From assembly GCA_005406025.1 (NCBI GenBank), contig BGZK01000550.1:297164-361163 (forward strand): 64,000 bases of DNA, written 5' to 3'. Made by a program: the position numbers and the translations under genes. Shown here piece after piece: positions 1 through 11,859 of this stretch. Source of the DNA: Eumeta japonica (taxonomy: Eukaryota > Arthropoda > Insecta > Lepidoptera > Psychidae). Position 1 is the first letter of the stretch; every line of letters starts with the position of its first letter. The notes beneath the pieces were generated by a model. That model had not been told where the DNA came from, made no database searches, and saw nothing but the letters and a program-made list of their open reading frames with translations.

Positions 1-23
1 CATTTACTCCGGCTTCGTTTAAT

Positions 24-300
24 TAGGGGCCATCCATAAATTACGTCACATAAATTATAAGGTTTTTGGACACCCAAAACCCGTCCATGTAGCAGGTGGT
101 CACACGTAAATGAAAACAGCAGTTTTTACATTTTTTCTTGTTCAAAATACTTTAAATATTGGACAAAACAAAAGACATAATCCTTTTTTCGTTTTCGTGT
201 TTCGGATTTGACGTCATAAAGCTTTTGATCTGCTCCTTGTCGCGCATTGTTACATTTCGTTGACCGCCGAAACGTGTGACGTAATTTATGGATGGCCCTA
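24..300. mobile_element. Complete MITE with terminal inverted repeats
   Basis: The ends are inverted copies: positions 26-50 begin GGGGCCATCCATAAATTACG, and 274-298 carry the reverse complement with one G fewer at the tip. A TA dinucleotide flanks both ends (24-25 and 299-300), consistent with a 2-bp target duplication. The interior of about 225 bp has no credible reading frame, so this is a non-autonomous DNA transposon. The TA duplication fits a Tc1/mariner-type mobiliser, but the superfamily is not settled by what can be seen. Confidence 0.8.
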
Positions 301-645
301 AATTGGAACTGTGAGCGGAAACGGAATCGAAATCGTGAACGGAACCAAGATTGAAATCGACCGTGGGACCAAAATTAAAATCTAGATGGTGACCAAAATC
401 AGTATAAGAAGAGATTGGAATTGAAAGTGGGTACAGAATCAAAAGCGGGTTCAAAATTGGAATCTACTTAAATGGAGACCGGATTCGGAATTAAAAACGG
501 GACTGCGATCGGAATCGAGAGTACCTACGACTGGCATCGAAAACAGAATCGGGATTGTAACTGAGAACTAGATAGCGATCGAGATCACGATTAATATCGT
601 AATTCATTCGGTGTAGGCAGACGGAACCGCAGACGGAAGCTAGTA
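301..645 (-). repeat. Degenerate GGAATCG-type repeat, head motif at right end
   Basis: The stretch is built of loosely repeated words such as GGAACC, GGAATCG and GATCGAGATC. At 617-645 it ends in the reverse complement of a TAGCTTCCGTC...CCTACACCG motif, the same head seen at 57335 and, more diverged, at 62180. It is read as a decayed minus-strand copy of that element family. The open frame crossing it and the MITE is a by-product of the repeat. Confidence 0.55.
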
Positions 646-894
646 TCTTGTAGAATTACATCAATACTTTAAATTGTCTTTACGATACGAGGACAACGAA
701 ACAAACGTAAATAAATCTATCGGAACCTCCGTTAGATAGCGCCGTCGTCGCAACAAGCTATCACGGAAAATATCAGTGGAGAATACTCAATTGATATCAA
801 ACCGATCTGATACCAAAGAAGGTAAATGACACTATATACAGACTGACATTTATTCACTTCGCTGTTAAATTGAATGTCTTATTCTAATTTTCCT

Positions 895-1095
895 GTATTT
901 TACTGCATTCTACTGAGACATATAATAACAATGATAATATATAAACCGACGCCTTCTTCGTAGAAAGGCAGGCGAAGACTATAGATTTCCACATGGTATA
1001 AATTTTGTATATCACGATTCCCTGACATGCATCGATCTTTTCATGTAAGCTCGTGGATTTTTGATGCTTAAAATTTGATCCATTTTTAATGTAAT
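895..1095. repeat. Decayed interspersed repeat, AGGCAGAGACTA family
   Basis: The words AAAGGCAGGCGAAGACTATAG, TTTCCACATGGTA, ATCGATCTTTTCATG and GCTTAAAATTTGATCC occur in the same order as in 47985-48125. A shorter related core is seen at 14825, 17331 and 4780. No protein is preserved. The flanks (646-894 and 1096-1366) are AT-rich DNA in which nothing was recognised. Confidence 0.55.
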
Positions 1096-1366
1096 CATAT
1101 ATGACCGTAATTGACATAATATAGCTTATAAAAGAAAACATAAAATTATAGAAAAACGTAGCAAACATGGACATATTTTCCTACACTTTTTGTGTCTATG
1201 AACTCTTTGAAATCAATTCCATTTATACGTTTCGTTTGACACATTTTTTAATTTTATTGCGTGGGCAATACCGATCATTTCTGGGCTATCATAAATAAGA
1301 CAACATAGTATGTTTATGATATAATTATCGCATTTAGAAGTCTCACTCTCTTGCTATGTACAGCCA

Positions 1367-2400
1367 GTGATTGTTCTTCGTTATAATTCTTTACATTTTT
1401 ACGACACCATTCCACAAACAATCATTTCTGGTCATCCGCTAAATCGTGAGTACAAAGCTTCCGAACGTTCAGATGTACATGCAAAATCTTTTGCACTTAG
1501 CCCGTACCTATGCCTGATAGAGGACGAAAAACACGTGAACACTAGCTACGGGACGATGGCTCGCCGAATGCCAATTGATGTCTCTGGCAACATTCCTGAT
1601 GACTTAAGTCACAGCGAAAATCATAAGAAATCATAGCGCGAATATTCCCTCGTCATGTACATAAGGGTAATCTGGTCATTTTCAAAGACCATGATGATTA
1701 TTTTAATATTCTTACTACAAATGGCCAGGTTTAGAAATTTTTATTGTAACCTAAATATTTATATTTTTAAATTTGATGTGAAATTTTAACAGTGAAAGAT
1801 TTACAAGAGTTTAAAATATTAGAGAAACTAGCTTCATTACGTAAAAATCTATACTAACGTACTGAATAGTTTAGCGAACATTAGAAGTTTATGATTTAGT
1901 AAGGAACTTATTTATTACTAAAGCTTCGTACTTTACTTCAATTATAAGAAAACAACCACTAATTTTAAAGATCGTTTCTGGTCAAAGCATTAAAGTAGTT
2001 TTTGTAATGTGATATTTGCTGGACTCGGCATAATTACTTCGGAATAAACAATCGAATAAAATTAAATAATATAACCGCAAAATTATCATTGAATTAAAAG
2101 TGTTTCTAGTTCTATTTGCTAACTTTTCTTGTACCTATTAATTGTTTTCACTACTGACAATCCAGTATTAATATCATTCTTTAGAAATGTTATTTATATA
2201 AGCTTTTTATATTTATCGTGTCATACGAAATAAAAAAAACTCGTTGATACACAACATTATGCCTCTACAATTAAATTAATAAAAGGTTAATAAAAAATAT
2301 AATAAATTTACAAATATTTTACCATCGTATTTAGAAATTAAAGGAAAGACAACTTGTATAATTAAATACAATTTATTATTATTTCAACGATGTCTTCTAA
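1367..2400. other. Noncoding stretch; one weak 89-codon ORF at its left end
   Basis: An 89-codon plus-strand frame at 1367-1636 has no recognisable domain and no clear splice context; it is not called as a gene. From about 1640 to 2400 the DNA is strongly AT-rich with short A and T runs and no repeat or gene that can be supported. Confidence 0.5.
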
Positions 2401-2700
2401 GATAAAACCTCACGCCGAGCCTCCGCACATATTCTATTACCCCATCTGAGGAGATCGATATCTCTTCGATGATTCAACAAATATCTGAACATTTAACAAT
2501 TTCATTAGAGTGCGCATACGCACGAAGGCAAAAGGTTATCTGCGAAGTACCGCTGTCCGCGCCGATACTTGCCTATGACTGCGTGCGTATGGCGAACGTC
2601 AGATATCTCTATGGTCGGTCGCGATTTATGCGAACCGCGTCAAATTGTTGTCGGTTCACGCTTGACGAAGCTATTGCAAATGTGTGTGTCGTATTTTAGG
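2401..2700. other. GC-enriched block of unknown role
   Basis: Base composition rises sharply against the AT-rich surroundings, with CpG-bearing words (GCGCATACGCACG, CGCGATTTATGCG). Two overlapping plus-strand frames of 71-76 codons cross it in different phases, typical of a low-stop GC block rather than a gene. A conserved noncoding element or an unrecognised exon are both possible. Confidence 0.35.
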
Positions 2701-2704
2701 TACA

Positions 2705-2728
2705 TATATATATATATATATATATATG
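2705..2728. repeat. TA microsatellite
   Basis: An uninterrupted alternating TA tract of about 24 bp. Confidence 0.9.
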
Positions 2729-2865
2729 CAAATACAACACACGTACATACGAATATGCATATATTTATATTTATGCTTAAATAACTAATACCCGAGTGTT
2801 CCCAAAGTTACGGGGAAATTGTTTTTAATTTGACTTAAGTTAAAAAATCATCGCTCAAATCATTC

Positions 2866-2932
2866 GTTGTGCATGGGATTAGAACCATTCTGATGCTAAA
2901 GCCATGCGCTTAAGCACTCGGCCACCGACCGC
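2866..2932 (-). repeat. tRNA-like sequence, probable SINE head
   Basis: Read on the minus strand, TGGCCGAGTGCTTAAG resembles the A box of class II (Ser/Leu) tRNAs. GGTTCTAATCC resembles a B box (GGTTCGANTCC) and starts about 38 bases later. The acceptor and anticodon stems do not close well, so it is not called as a tRNA gene. It is best read as a tRNA-derived retroposon head or a tRNA pseudogene. The plus-strand DNA to 3120 is moderately GC-rich and may belong to the same insertion, but no boundary can be fixed. Confidence 0.45.
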
Positions 2933-3156
2933 TCATCGTTTCTCAAAAAGCACGTTAAGCCGTTAATCACCGCAGTGGTGACTGTGGCCATGAACAACCC
3001 GTGCAGGGCGTAAGCCCTTTGACGTTCGGATCTTGGGCTCTTTGCACCTACGACGAGCAAAAGATCCAAAACCTTTAATTGGAAATAAAAAAGGGATAGG
3101 TATATCTCAGTAGAGGACTCATAAAAAACCTGACTCTACGACAGTGCTCGAGATGC

Positions 3157-3194
3157 TATAAAGGATGTTCTTACACACTCTGATGCCTCTCAGT
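3157..3194 (+). promoter_or_regulatory. Possible TATA/Inr core promoter or LTR
   Basis: TATAAAGG at 3157-3164 is followed by TCAGT (3190-3194), an arthropod-type initiator word, with 35 bp from the TATA T to the initiator A. The spacing is slightly longer than ideal. A GC-richer, 5'UTR-like stretch follows (3195-3250) but no coding start was recognised. A solo LTR of a retrotransposon would look the same. Confidence 0.25.
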
Positions 3195-3399
3195 CCTCGA
3201 CGCCGCCTCGCCTCGACAACTCATCGGAACGAACTCGAGTACGGGATACCTTCTATTAACCATTGAAGATTTCTCCTATACAAATCGATCAGTTTGGTCA
3301 TTGCGTCAATTCGACACTATCATCAATAATTCATATACAAGTGTAATTTAAAAGCAATAATATTAGTGAAAGTGGTTTAAAATCGTTTTAGAAGATTTG

Positions 3400-4769
3400 A
3401 TCCCATCGAACTAAACAACGTAAATGTGTTAAGTGCAAACTTGTAAAAACATTTGATCAAAATTGTAGAGAATTGGAAACTATTTTTCAGAAAAAAAAAC
3501 TCATAATTCAACAGTTTTCGCACAATGTCCCAACAATTTCGGAATTAGTACAGCCAACGTGCTCGTATATGTTTGCAGATTTTGTTACATTCTTTATGGC
3601 TGCTTGTCACATAACTGTCCATTGTGTAAATATAACCTATTGAAACTTAAATCCAGGCGTCTGCAACTGGAAACGATGATGCTTCGCGATTTTTGACATA
3701 AGAGATATCATAGTATCTCAATCTGCAACCAAATGTGTTACAAACTTCCTTACCAAACACGTTATAGAGATCATCGACTCTTAGCCACTGCTTCATGTCG
3801 TACTGCTACAGGTAAGCGTTCGTCACTCTGTCGTCTAATCGATTGGCACGAATCTTTTTGCCTGTATCTACAATTATATTAATATTTAGCTAATTATATC
3901 GATATTTAGATAATTATATTTATATATAACCATTAGGCTATACACATTGGCAGGCTTAAAAAATATATTAGAAATTTCTAAAAGTTTTTATTGACGTAAT
4001 TGTGTAAATCTAGTATGAATTAAGTATTCATTTATCAACATTTACTGCTTTTTCGTCTAAAGGCAGCCACTTATGAAGTTTTTTTCGAATGTACGGATCT
4101 AGTCATTTTTATATGTATTTTAGCTACAAGAACTTATTGTGTTCACGGTCTGTTGACCCAGATAAATAACAAAAATACATTTTAGTATGAGGAATTTGAA
4201 AAACGTATCACGCTTTGTCAAAAAACTATAAACTTTTAAGAAATAAAAAGAAACTAATCGCCTCCAACACCTGAATTCTTTTCCGTTAACGAATTATAAT
4301 TTAATTAAATCCTTTGTTTATAGGCATTAGCATATTGTTTAAAATTTTAAAACAAAGTATTTTAATGTTGGCTCCGAAACAAAAAAGAAAACAACAAAAA
4401 ATACTTCAATGGTGAATACTATTTATTATTAAGGCTATACATTTACAGACTGTAAATTACCTTATATCCGGATGAGAATACGTCGAAACTAGGAAAGGTG
4501 TAAATGATATTTATCTGTGGTGCCTATTTTAACACCATGACTGTTTTAATAAGAGATAAGCTGAATCTATCTCTCACCGGCACCTAAACGAGGTACTGCG
4601 TTCGAATGGACAGTGCTATTTTACATTTCTCTTAGTATCAATAAAACGTGATTTTTGTTTTGATATCACCACCTTCTTTGGGCTAATATTATCGAAAGAA
4701 GAATATTACACTTTCATGTTGCTAATTGAAGTAATTCTTTATTTCACATTTCGAAACACAACATAACCT
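3400..4769. other. AT-rich noncoding stretch
   Basis: No reading frame, RNA gene or recognisable repeat could be supported here. It holds short A/T runs and scattered palindromic words only. Confidence 0.5.
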
Positions 4770-5050
4770 AAATTCTCTATCCCAGAGGGATAGGTAGAAG
4801 TCACAGAATATTTCTAGTTGACACGATCTTCAACTCTTCACGCTTCTCTTGCTTAACTTCTTTGATCAGTCTGCACTTCTGTAACTTTTTAGACACACTC
4901 CCGACCTTCCAATATCACAATTCTTTCTATACACTTCTTTCGTCAATATTCTTCCATATGTCCACGTGACCACAAACCTCACTTCACTTCAACATAACCC
5001 TTTCCACTCTAGTAATCATACTTTTCTATCAATACTGTCTCATGTCTCCT
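4770..5050. repeat. Decayed interspersed repeat, AGGGGTAGGCAGAGACT family
   Basis: The segment starts TCTATCCCAGAGGGATAGG and runs through CGATCTTCAACTCTTCACG, TTAGACACACTCCCGACC and TTCCATATGTCCACGTGACC. It shares order and wording with the repeats at 17325 and 47985. The family is probably the coding 3' part of a non-LTR element read in antisense, but no intact frame survives. Confidence 0.5.
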
Positions 5051-6391
5051 TCTATTTCCTTTAATTAATTAATGATATTACAGAGTTTCCGACCTGGACA
5101 ATATTAGATCAATACTGAAAATATAGATTTCAGAAAAATTAGTACTGTATATCGGAGAGCTTTTACGCAGGATTTTCTAAGACAGCGGTATACTTGAAAA
5201 CTCTGTAACCAACATGATTTGATTTCATCACCAAAAACCGTTTGGTTATATTTTATTTAAAATGTTATGAAATACCACCAGATAAATATTCAATTTTACA
5301 AATTCTTATGCGACAACCATTTTAGTTTAAAAACTCCAACGAAAATGGCGAGTCAACGCCACAATAAAATGTTGGTTTTCGTAATATTTTTAATATTTTT
5401 ACGATATGGTATGCGAACTATATACATTTATTTCTACTTTATTCATCAATAAAATGTATTTTGTTAACATTAACAACTATCAAAGTAATCCTTATTTATG
5501 AACCGGAATTTGTTTTGAATATACGTCCGTATGTAAATTAACGTAAGTCCGATGTTTGAAGCGAAGTGGCTGTAATCACAGAGCGGTATATTTGTGTGCA
5601 AAAAAAAAGAGTTTTATATTTATCATAATTAAATTAGCTTAGCATTAATTTACAACTCATCAAGGTGTGAATAAATTATTTACAATGTTGTGATAAGCAT
5701 CGACTTAGCCGTAGGCCTATTTATAGATGCACGGACGGACCGGCCCGACGGATATGCCAGTGTGGCACTTTGCAATGGTATGCCGAATTAATACTGAGGT
5801 TGCCTAGTTCCTGAGCACGTAGTCACTCGGCGTTATCGCCTACAACTTGACACCTGTCAAATTTTTTAGGTAGTCAAACGAGCATCAGAGAAATTCACGA
5901 ACTATTGCATCTGAAAATTCACATCTGAATATGCGGTTAACATAAACGTTTAGTAAAGTAAAAAAAAAAATACAAAAACATGGTAGTCAAAGTCCGCGTC
6001 GTGGATTTTCCGTGAAAACGTCGGAATAAAATTACAACGATAGCTTTGGCATTCGCTCGGCGCTGATCTTTTTAGGTTTTTTTAAATACCCTTTTATACG
6101 AACTTTGCATTGATTTGAGTTTTTTTATAATTCACGCATTTTTACGACTTAAGTGAGACAATATCTTTATTTTTTTTTTAATTTTGAATCTAAAACAATT
6201 TTTTTATTGTTTCACTTTGAATTTCAGTAGTTTTTTTCAAGTTCTTTACAATGACACCCAAATCAACGTCCTAGTTAAATGCGTTTTCATGCTATAGTAA
6301 TTTACAATTTTACACAACGATAATTCACAACCAATACGCGCAGGCGCTTACACTAGTCCAATGACGTCACGGGCAACAAACGCTGCACGTT
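5051..6391. other. Noncoding stretch with one GC-enriched patch
   Basis: Mostly AT-rich with long T runs (6160-6240). The patch 5700-5860 is GC-enriched, has no long frame, and could be a conserved noncoding element. The patch 6330-6390 includes TGACGTCA, a CRE-like word. No gene is supported. Confidence 0.45.
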
Positions 6392-7075
6392 AATCAAATT
6401 CAAATTTAAAATATCTTTATTTCATAAACTATAATATAACACTTCAAATACTTCATAGCATTTAAAGAATTTGCAGTTTTTTAATTATTCCCACTCTTTT
6501 GAATTACCACTCGTTGATAAGGCAGTTATCCCTTAAGAAGAACGAGCAAGAAACTTGAGGGTAGTTCTTTTCATTTATTTAGAAATATCATTTTATTTAG
6601 AAATACAATCCTATAATTATAAAACTATTGCAAGAAAAACCTGTATTAAGTCGAGCTCATCATGTTCATTTATCCTCTAAATATTCAGAGATTTTATAAT
6701 ACCCTTTTGTGCAGTGTTCGCTTAATGAATACTTTAAATTTGTATAAGATTAAATTTTGTACATCCACAGGAATCTTATTGAACATGCGTATACAAAGCT
6801 TCCTAAAAGAATTTGTATCCCTATGCAGTCGACTAATTATTTACAATAAACCATTTTTCGATTTCGCAGATAGCAATGTTCAACATCGCTATAATCGAGT
6901 GGATTTCTTTTAACTTTGAATAATAAAGAGGTATCATCTGCAAACAACTCTATCTCATAAAGATTCTTAACAAGGCTAGGTAATCCATTAATATAAACAA
7001 AGAACAGAAACGAACCAAGGATCGATCCCTGTGGCACCCCCCTGCGGACCATACATTCAGACAATCCTAGGAGTA
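6392..7075 (-). mobile_element. Jockey-like LINE relic, internally deleted
   Basis: The minus-strand frame 6837-7064 encodes reverse transcriptase palm motifs: GVPQGSILGSFLFFVYINGL (block B region) and FADDTSLLF (the catalytic YADD-like block C). Within about 60 codons the frame shifts and joins a C-terminal tail region (about 6690-6840) resembling the tails of the copies at 30.3 and 42.8 kb. The RT thumb and neighbouring sequence are therefore missing. The 3' end at 6392-6425 is the family tail AAATAAAGATATTTTAAATT followed by TTTGA-like repeats. Frameshifts and the deletion make it inactive. Confidence 0.85.
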
Positions 7076-7601
7076 GGTGGCATGTGAGGCATCCGTCCCC
7101 CGTGCTTAGTCTCGCGAATGCAGGTTCGCGTTCGATTCAAAATTTGATCATGAAATTAGAATTGAATAATAGTATCCGAGACGGCAAAGCGGTAGATAGT
7201 GAAACGTAGAAAAGAGTTGACCAGGGCTCATGCCCAAGGATATACAAGCTTTAGTAGTAACACAAAATTCATAAGCAGAAAATTCAGAAACCAAATTCAT
7301 AAGCAGAGATATTGAACAAACGATCAATGAACACACCGATCTTCTTTTTATTTTTTTATTGAACAATCGAAGTGCTGGACAACTTCAAAGTGCCCGAGGG
7401 TTACCCTCAGAGCCACGCTCCACAATACACACGTACAGACATGCCCTGTATATTATGAGCTGAACTCTTGACTATCGCGTTATTAGTCTCGTAGTAATTA
7501 ACGATTGATTTGACGAAATTTTGTAACAAGGGAGTTTGACCGGCTATCACTATACTTAATGAATAAAAAAACGTTTTCACGTCAAAACATTTTTAATTTT
7601 T
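7076..7601. other. Noncoding stretch with repeat fragments
   Basis: A GC-richer fragment at 7078-7140 (CATCCGTCCCCCGTGC, CGCGAATGCAGGTTCGCG) looks like part of an insect interspersed repeat. A second patch at 7375-7450 is GC-enriched without a supported frame. No gene is called. Confidence 0.4.
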
Positions 7602-7654
7602 AAAATTGTGAAACTCTTAGTGAGTGCACCACTCACTAAGAGTTTCACAATTTT
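7602..7654. repeat. Perfect 25-bp palindrome, 3-nt spacer
   Basis: Positions 7602-7626 are the exact reverse complement of 7630-7654, separated by CAC. The structure would fold into a fully paired hairpin. The spacer is too short for a normal microRNA precursor loop. Confidence 0.95.
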
Positions 7655-7730
7655 TCAGCTAACTACTGAAGCAGTAAATCTTTATTTCGACCATTTATTA
7701 TGAATTTAAATGTCTTCACCTGCCTGAGAA

Positions 7731-7766
7731 TGAATTTGTTTATATTCGAAAATATAAACAAATTCA
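7731..7766. repeat. Perfect 16-bp palindrome, 4-nt spacer
   Basis: TGAATTTGTTTATATT at 7731-7746 is exactly reverse-complemented at 7751-7766 around the spacer CGAA. It lies 77 bp from the preceding palindrome. Confidence 0.95.
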
Positions 7767-7779
7767 CGCAACCGAAACG

Positions 7780-8215
7780 GCGGTCGACCACGACTATTTC
7801 GGTTCCTTGATTAAGTCCAAAGGCGGCTCTCGGGGTTTGACGTCGCGCGGCGCGGACCCACAGAGCCTCGTGCTCGGCCAGCAAACCAGTTCCGAGCTCG
7901 TTGGACATTCCTAGAACGTCGAATCCTTTGAGCGTTTACTTTTTATTTATATCCTTTCTAATGGTCCTTAAGCCAAATTTACGAGGCGGCCGGCGCATTA
8001 AACTCGCCCGCGTCCAGCGCTGACCGCTCGTCATTTTTATTGGCCGGCTCTCGCTCGACACGTGAAATAACAGCGCGGCGAGCGCGAACGCGGTTCGCTC
8101 GTTGAGGGTTCCGTTGTAATAGATTCGGAGTAGCGGTTTCAAGTATGACGCTCTGTCGACGAGTGGTGCCGGGGGAAAAAAATGGATTCCATTAAGTGGA
8201 TTCCAATTCACTACA
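7780..8215. other. GC-rich block, candidate conserved noncoding element
   Basis: A strongly GC-enriched stretch with many CpG words (GCGGCCGGCGC, AGCGCGGCGAGCGCGAACG). Minus-strand frames of 81 and 91 codons run through it without recognisable domains. Low stop density explains the frames. A conserved regulatory element inside a large intron is the simplest reading. Confidence 0.4.
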
Positions 8216-8615
8216 CACTAAAAATGAGTTATAAATAAAGTTAACCCTCCAAAGTTTACACATAAAAAAATTATACCCATATATACAAATACTACTATGC
8301 TTAGAATACTATGTTACTTTCAATTAGTTGATTATCATTATTCTTTTGAAAATACGTAATGGAAAATCCGAAATGTTCATAAATCTATTACAAAATTTTC
8401 ATTTCGATACATAATCATAAAGTTGAACAACTTTTTCCAAATCGGTCGTAAACTATTTAATTTTAGTTCGTGCCGTCAGATAAGGTTCTGACATTATTAA
8501 TATAATTTTCACACTTAGGTACACATTAACTTCCCTTTAGTCAAGTACAATATATTTTCTAAAAATGTCATAAACAACGCCTTGTTTTTACAAAGTTTTG
8601 TACAAGTAGCATTAT

Positions 8616-9140
8616 TTTGACGTGACAACGTCTTATAAATTGGTTTGCCGGGTGACACTTCAAGAAACTGCGTTACGCTCCGCTCACGTTATGCGCTCAC
8701 AATGAGAGCGAGTGAGAGGCACGCGTCCCTTCCACTCGGCATGGTTAGCCCGCCTAAGAGCGAGAGAGACAGACATAAAAGTGAAAGGCACGCGTCCCTT
8801 CCACTCAGATAGGAACAAGTTAAGTTGTAGTAAACGCTGTTTCATTGTACGCAAATGTATTGCAAGTTATTGTATGTATATTTGTATATAAATACGTATG
8901 TATGTGTAAAGGTAAAAATAAAATTTTGTTAATATGAAATTCAGTGCGAGATTCTTTGTATAAATTAATGTTTTAAATATAATTCTTTGTATAAATAAAT
9001 GTTTTAAATTGTTACTATTATTTCATCCTTCTTCCTACTATACGAATGAATATTCACATTAAAATGATTTTACCACTCAAAGTCGTTGTCACGTAAAACT
9101 TTCGCCCGTATACCGACTTTACAGGCAACCAATTTTTTTT
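8616..9140 (+). mobile_element. Non-autonomous element, copy A
   Basis: This segment matches the reverse complement of 34309-34843 nearly base for base over both ends, including TTTGACGTGACAACGTCTTA at the left and CAGGCAACCAATTTTTTTT at the right. An inverted motif ACGTGACAACG lies at the left end and again, reversed, at about 9083-9094. Copy A has two internal direct duplications: GGCACGCGTCCCTTCCACTC at about 8718 and 8787, and ATTCTTTGTATAAAT at about 8951 and 8980. No transposase is present. The superfamily is not recognised. Confidence 0.75.
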
Positions 9141-11859
9141 TATAGTTATTGTAATCAGTTTTCGATATAACTGATTACAGTGTGTGTATATAACTTTAAC
9201 AGCATATGTACACGAGACAGTGATCATTAACAGGCGCACAGACGGACATCGGGATTGATGTCGCCGCGAGGGGCGCTTTATCACTTGATACGCGTTGGCC
9301 CAAAAAAAGGGATGTTGAATTGAATGCATAATATCGGCCCGCCGGTCCGTCTTATCTTCCAAATTTTTCCACACGAAGGAAATGAAAGCCATCAGTCACA
9401 GGTATTATCTGGATGGTAAAATGTTGTAGTAATTATTTTACAGCGATAATTTTAATATTAAAAAATCGAGGCAGGTGTAGAAAATAACTGGACCCGGGAA
9501 CATATTTAGAGTCGCGGTCGTCCGCCCTCTGCAGCTTTTGAATAAAAAGATTACTCACCTTCGAATTTTCCACACATACCGGTACTTTATTATACGACTC
9601 ACCTGTAACAACAAAAAAAAAATATAATAATTAAGATATTTCAATACATTATTATTTAAGTTGCATTATAACTTTTGCAACAGACGGAAACGGGAGACGG
9701 AGGCGATCAAATGAAGTGGCTTATCTTATCTGTGGTTTATACAAACTACATTTCTAACAGAAGTCGGACAATCTACGGGCCTGTAAAACTGATTACGATG
9801 TCGTTCAAGAACCAGTGTTAACGACAGTAAGTGACGTCGTTGTAGGAACTTTTTGAGATAAATTAAACAGAATTTTTTTTTTCTTCAAAAATACAACTAC
9901 TTCTAATTGCAAATGAAAAAACCAGCCAAGTGCGAGTTGAACTAGTGCACCGACGGCCACATACCACCACAGATTATAATTTTGTTATGTACTTATGAAA
10001 AAAAAATTACTCACTTTGGGATCCCTAGTGTGATACTATTTATAGAAAAGGGCAAATTTTGGTACATTCGAATTTGTTCGCTGATTTGAAAAAAACATCT
10101 ATTCAAATGATTCTATTCATTGACTAGATGTCTTATTCATAGGCTAACAATCTAGCTGTGTTTACTATAGATAAAAGAATATCTATCACATTAAACATTA
10201 AGTTACGCAAGATCTTAAATAAATCTATGTTTCTAAAAAAAAAATACAGCTTTCCTAAGGAATAAAAACGGGTAGTATTAATTTACCGCGTTATTATAAT
10301 CTAATCGTGACCACGATTGGTTCAGTCGAAATGGTTCAGTGAGCGAACAATACTCGGTTAGGGCATGCAAATGCGCGGTGACTCGGGGTCACCATGAATA
10401 TTGATAGCGCACACGATCCCCGCCAGATGCCATAGATAAACTTCCTTCACCGAGCAGATATTTAATAACGATTGTCTTATAGCTAAACTATTTTTGCGAT
10501 TACGATTTGCATTTATTTTGTGTGTTTAATTTTCTACGCATGCCAATCGATCAAACATCGATTTTAATATTTTATAACTGCAGGATATTTTTGCAGTAAT
10601 TCGTTCTGTATACGCTATATGATAAATGTCGCATGATTAATAGTCAAAGCAGAATTTATAATCAGAGTCGTTCGTTAAATACGACCCAAAAAAGATGTGT
10701 CACGGCTACTCATTTCGAAATCTGTAAGTAATTACTATTTTTCTGAAATGCTGAAATAAACATCAACAAGTTTTTTTAGACATTATTCAACCATAAACAT
10801 TTAAGTGCCCTTCTTGATACAAAAACAAAACAAAATGCAGAAATAGAAATAAATTGAAAAGGATGCGCAGCGAAATTTATTTACCAACAAAACGAAGTCA
10901 AATTTGCGTTAAAAAAAATTATATTTTTTTTTTACGGGTTCTTCGAGGAATTTTTATATAAATATATTATAATAGAAACCGCGATAACAAGTAAGTAAAT
11001 TATTATTAGTTCAAACAAAATAACACAAAAGTAACGATTTCATCTAAAAATCGTTAATTAAGTTAAACAATTTTCGATCGAATTGGAAACTAATTGTTTT
11101 TATTTACCGAGTAATTGTAAAAGTGAAGGAACTCCGTCCCTCGTTATCTGCGTAAAACGAAACCGCAGTGTCCTACGCGCGTACAAAAACCTCAGCGAGT
11201 CGTCACGTCGCAATAAAATTTTATTACAACCTTAAAATTTTCAATGTAAAAAGAAAACGTTTATTGCAATGTCCGCAAAATATTAGCCTGTGTTTCATCG
11301 AGGTACTTATTTTAAAAAAAAAATCAATTTCCATTCGACATTTATTACGTAATAAAATTTAAATCGATAAATGAAAAATCTAACGGTTTGTTTATCGTTC
11401 GGTTATTTTTAATCGCGCCCTCACTAAACGAAGTACCTTCGCGACAGGCACGGTTCCCATAGCATTTACTTTGGAGAAACAAACTACATAAAAACACATT
11501 AAAAGTGCTCTTTAGATTTCTGCACCCATAGGATGTCAACAGGATTCACTAAGCATCCGTTACTATACGTGGGTCAAACTGACGGTCCTTAGAAAGTCAA
11601 AAATTGAGCAAAGTAGCAATTTATTTTTACTGTTATTGTTTTTCAAAACAGTATCTATCGAAATCCATACATATTGCATTCATTCATTCACTGCTGAGAG
11701 AAACATTTCGTCCACTCGCACTTAGAGGTCGTTTCGACAGCGCTTTTATATGCTCCTGCTGCTTCTTCGGCGTCCGTAAACGTTTACCTCGAAATTTTTC
11801 TTATATTTTAGGAAATAAATATAAATAGCGGAGGGATCCATGTTTCTATGCTTAACGTC
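9141..11859. other. Noncoding stretch with GC patches and repeat fragments
   Basis: The patch 9230-9400 is GC-enriched. AACCAGCCAAGTGCGAGTTG at 9918-9937 is a fragment of an interspersed repeat that in insects often continues to GGTTCCGTA. The patch 10310-10450 (GCGCGGTGACTCGGGGTCACC, GATCCCCGCCAGATGCC) looks like a conserved noncoding block. The remainder is AT-rich. Frames of 64-112 codons have no recognisable content. Confidence 0.4.

Noticed and set aside
152..454. 100-codon minus-strand frame
   Set aside because: It spans the MITE end and a degenerate repeat; the translation is a by-product of repeated GATTTCG-like words.
1367..1636. 89-codon plus-strand ORF
   Set aside because: No domain, no splice context and AT-rich start; protein-like in places but not enough to call a gene.
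2866..2932. Second tRNA gene on the minus strand
   Set aside because: A and B boxes are present but the acceptor and anticodon stems do not pair; treated as a tRNA-derived repeat.
9054..9392. 112-codon minus-strand frame
   Set aside because: Its C-terminal part lies in repeat copy A and the rest in a GC block; a frame composed of two unrelated pieces is not a gene.
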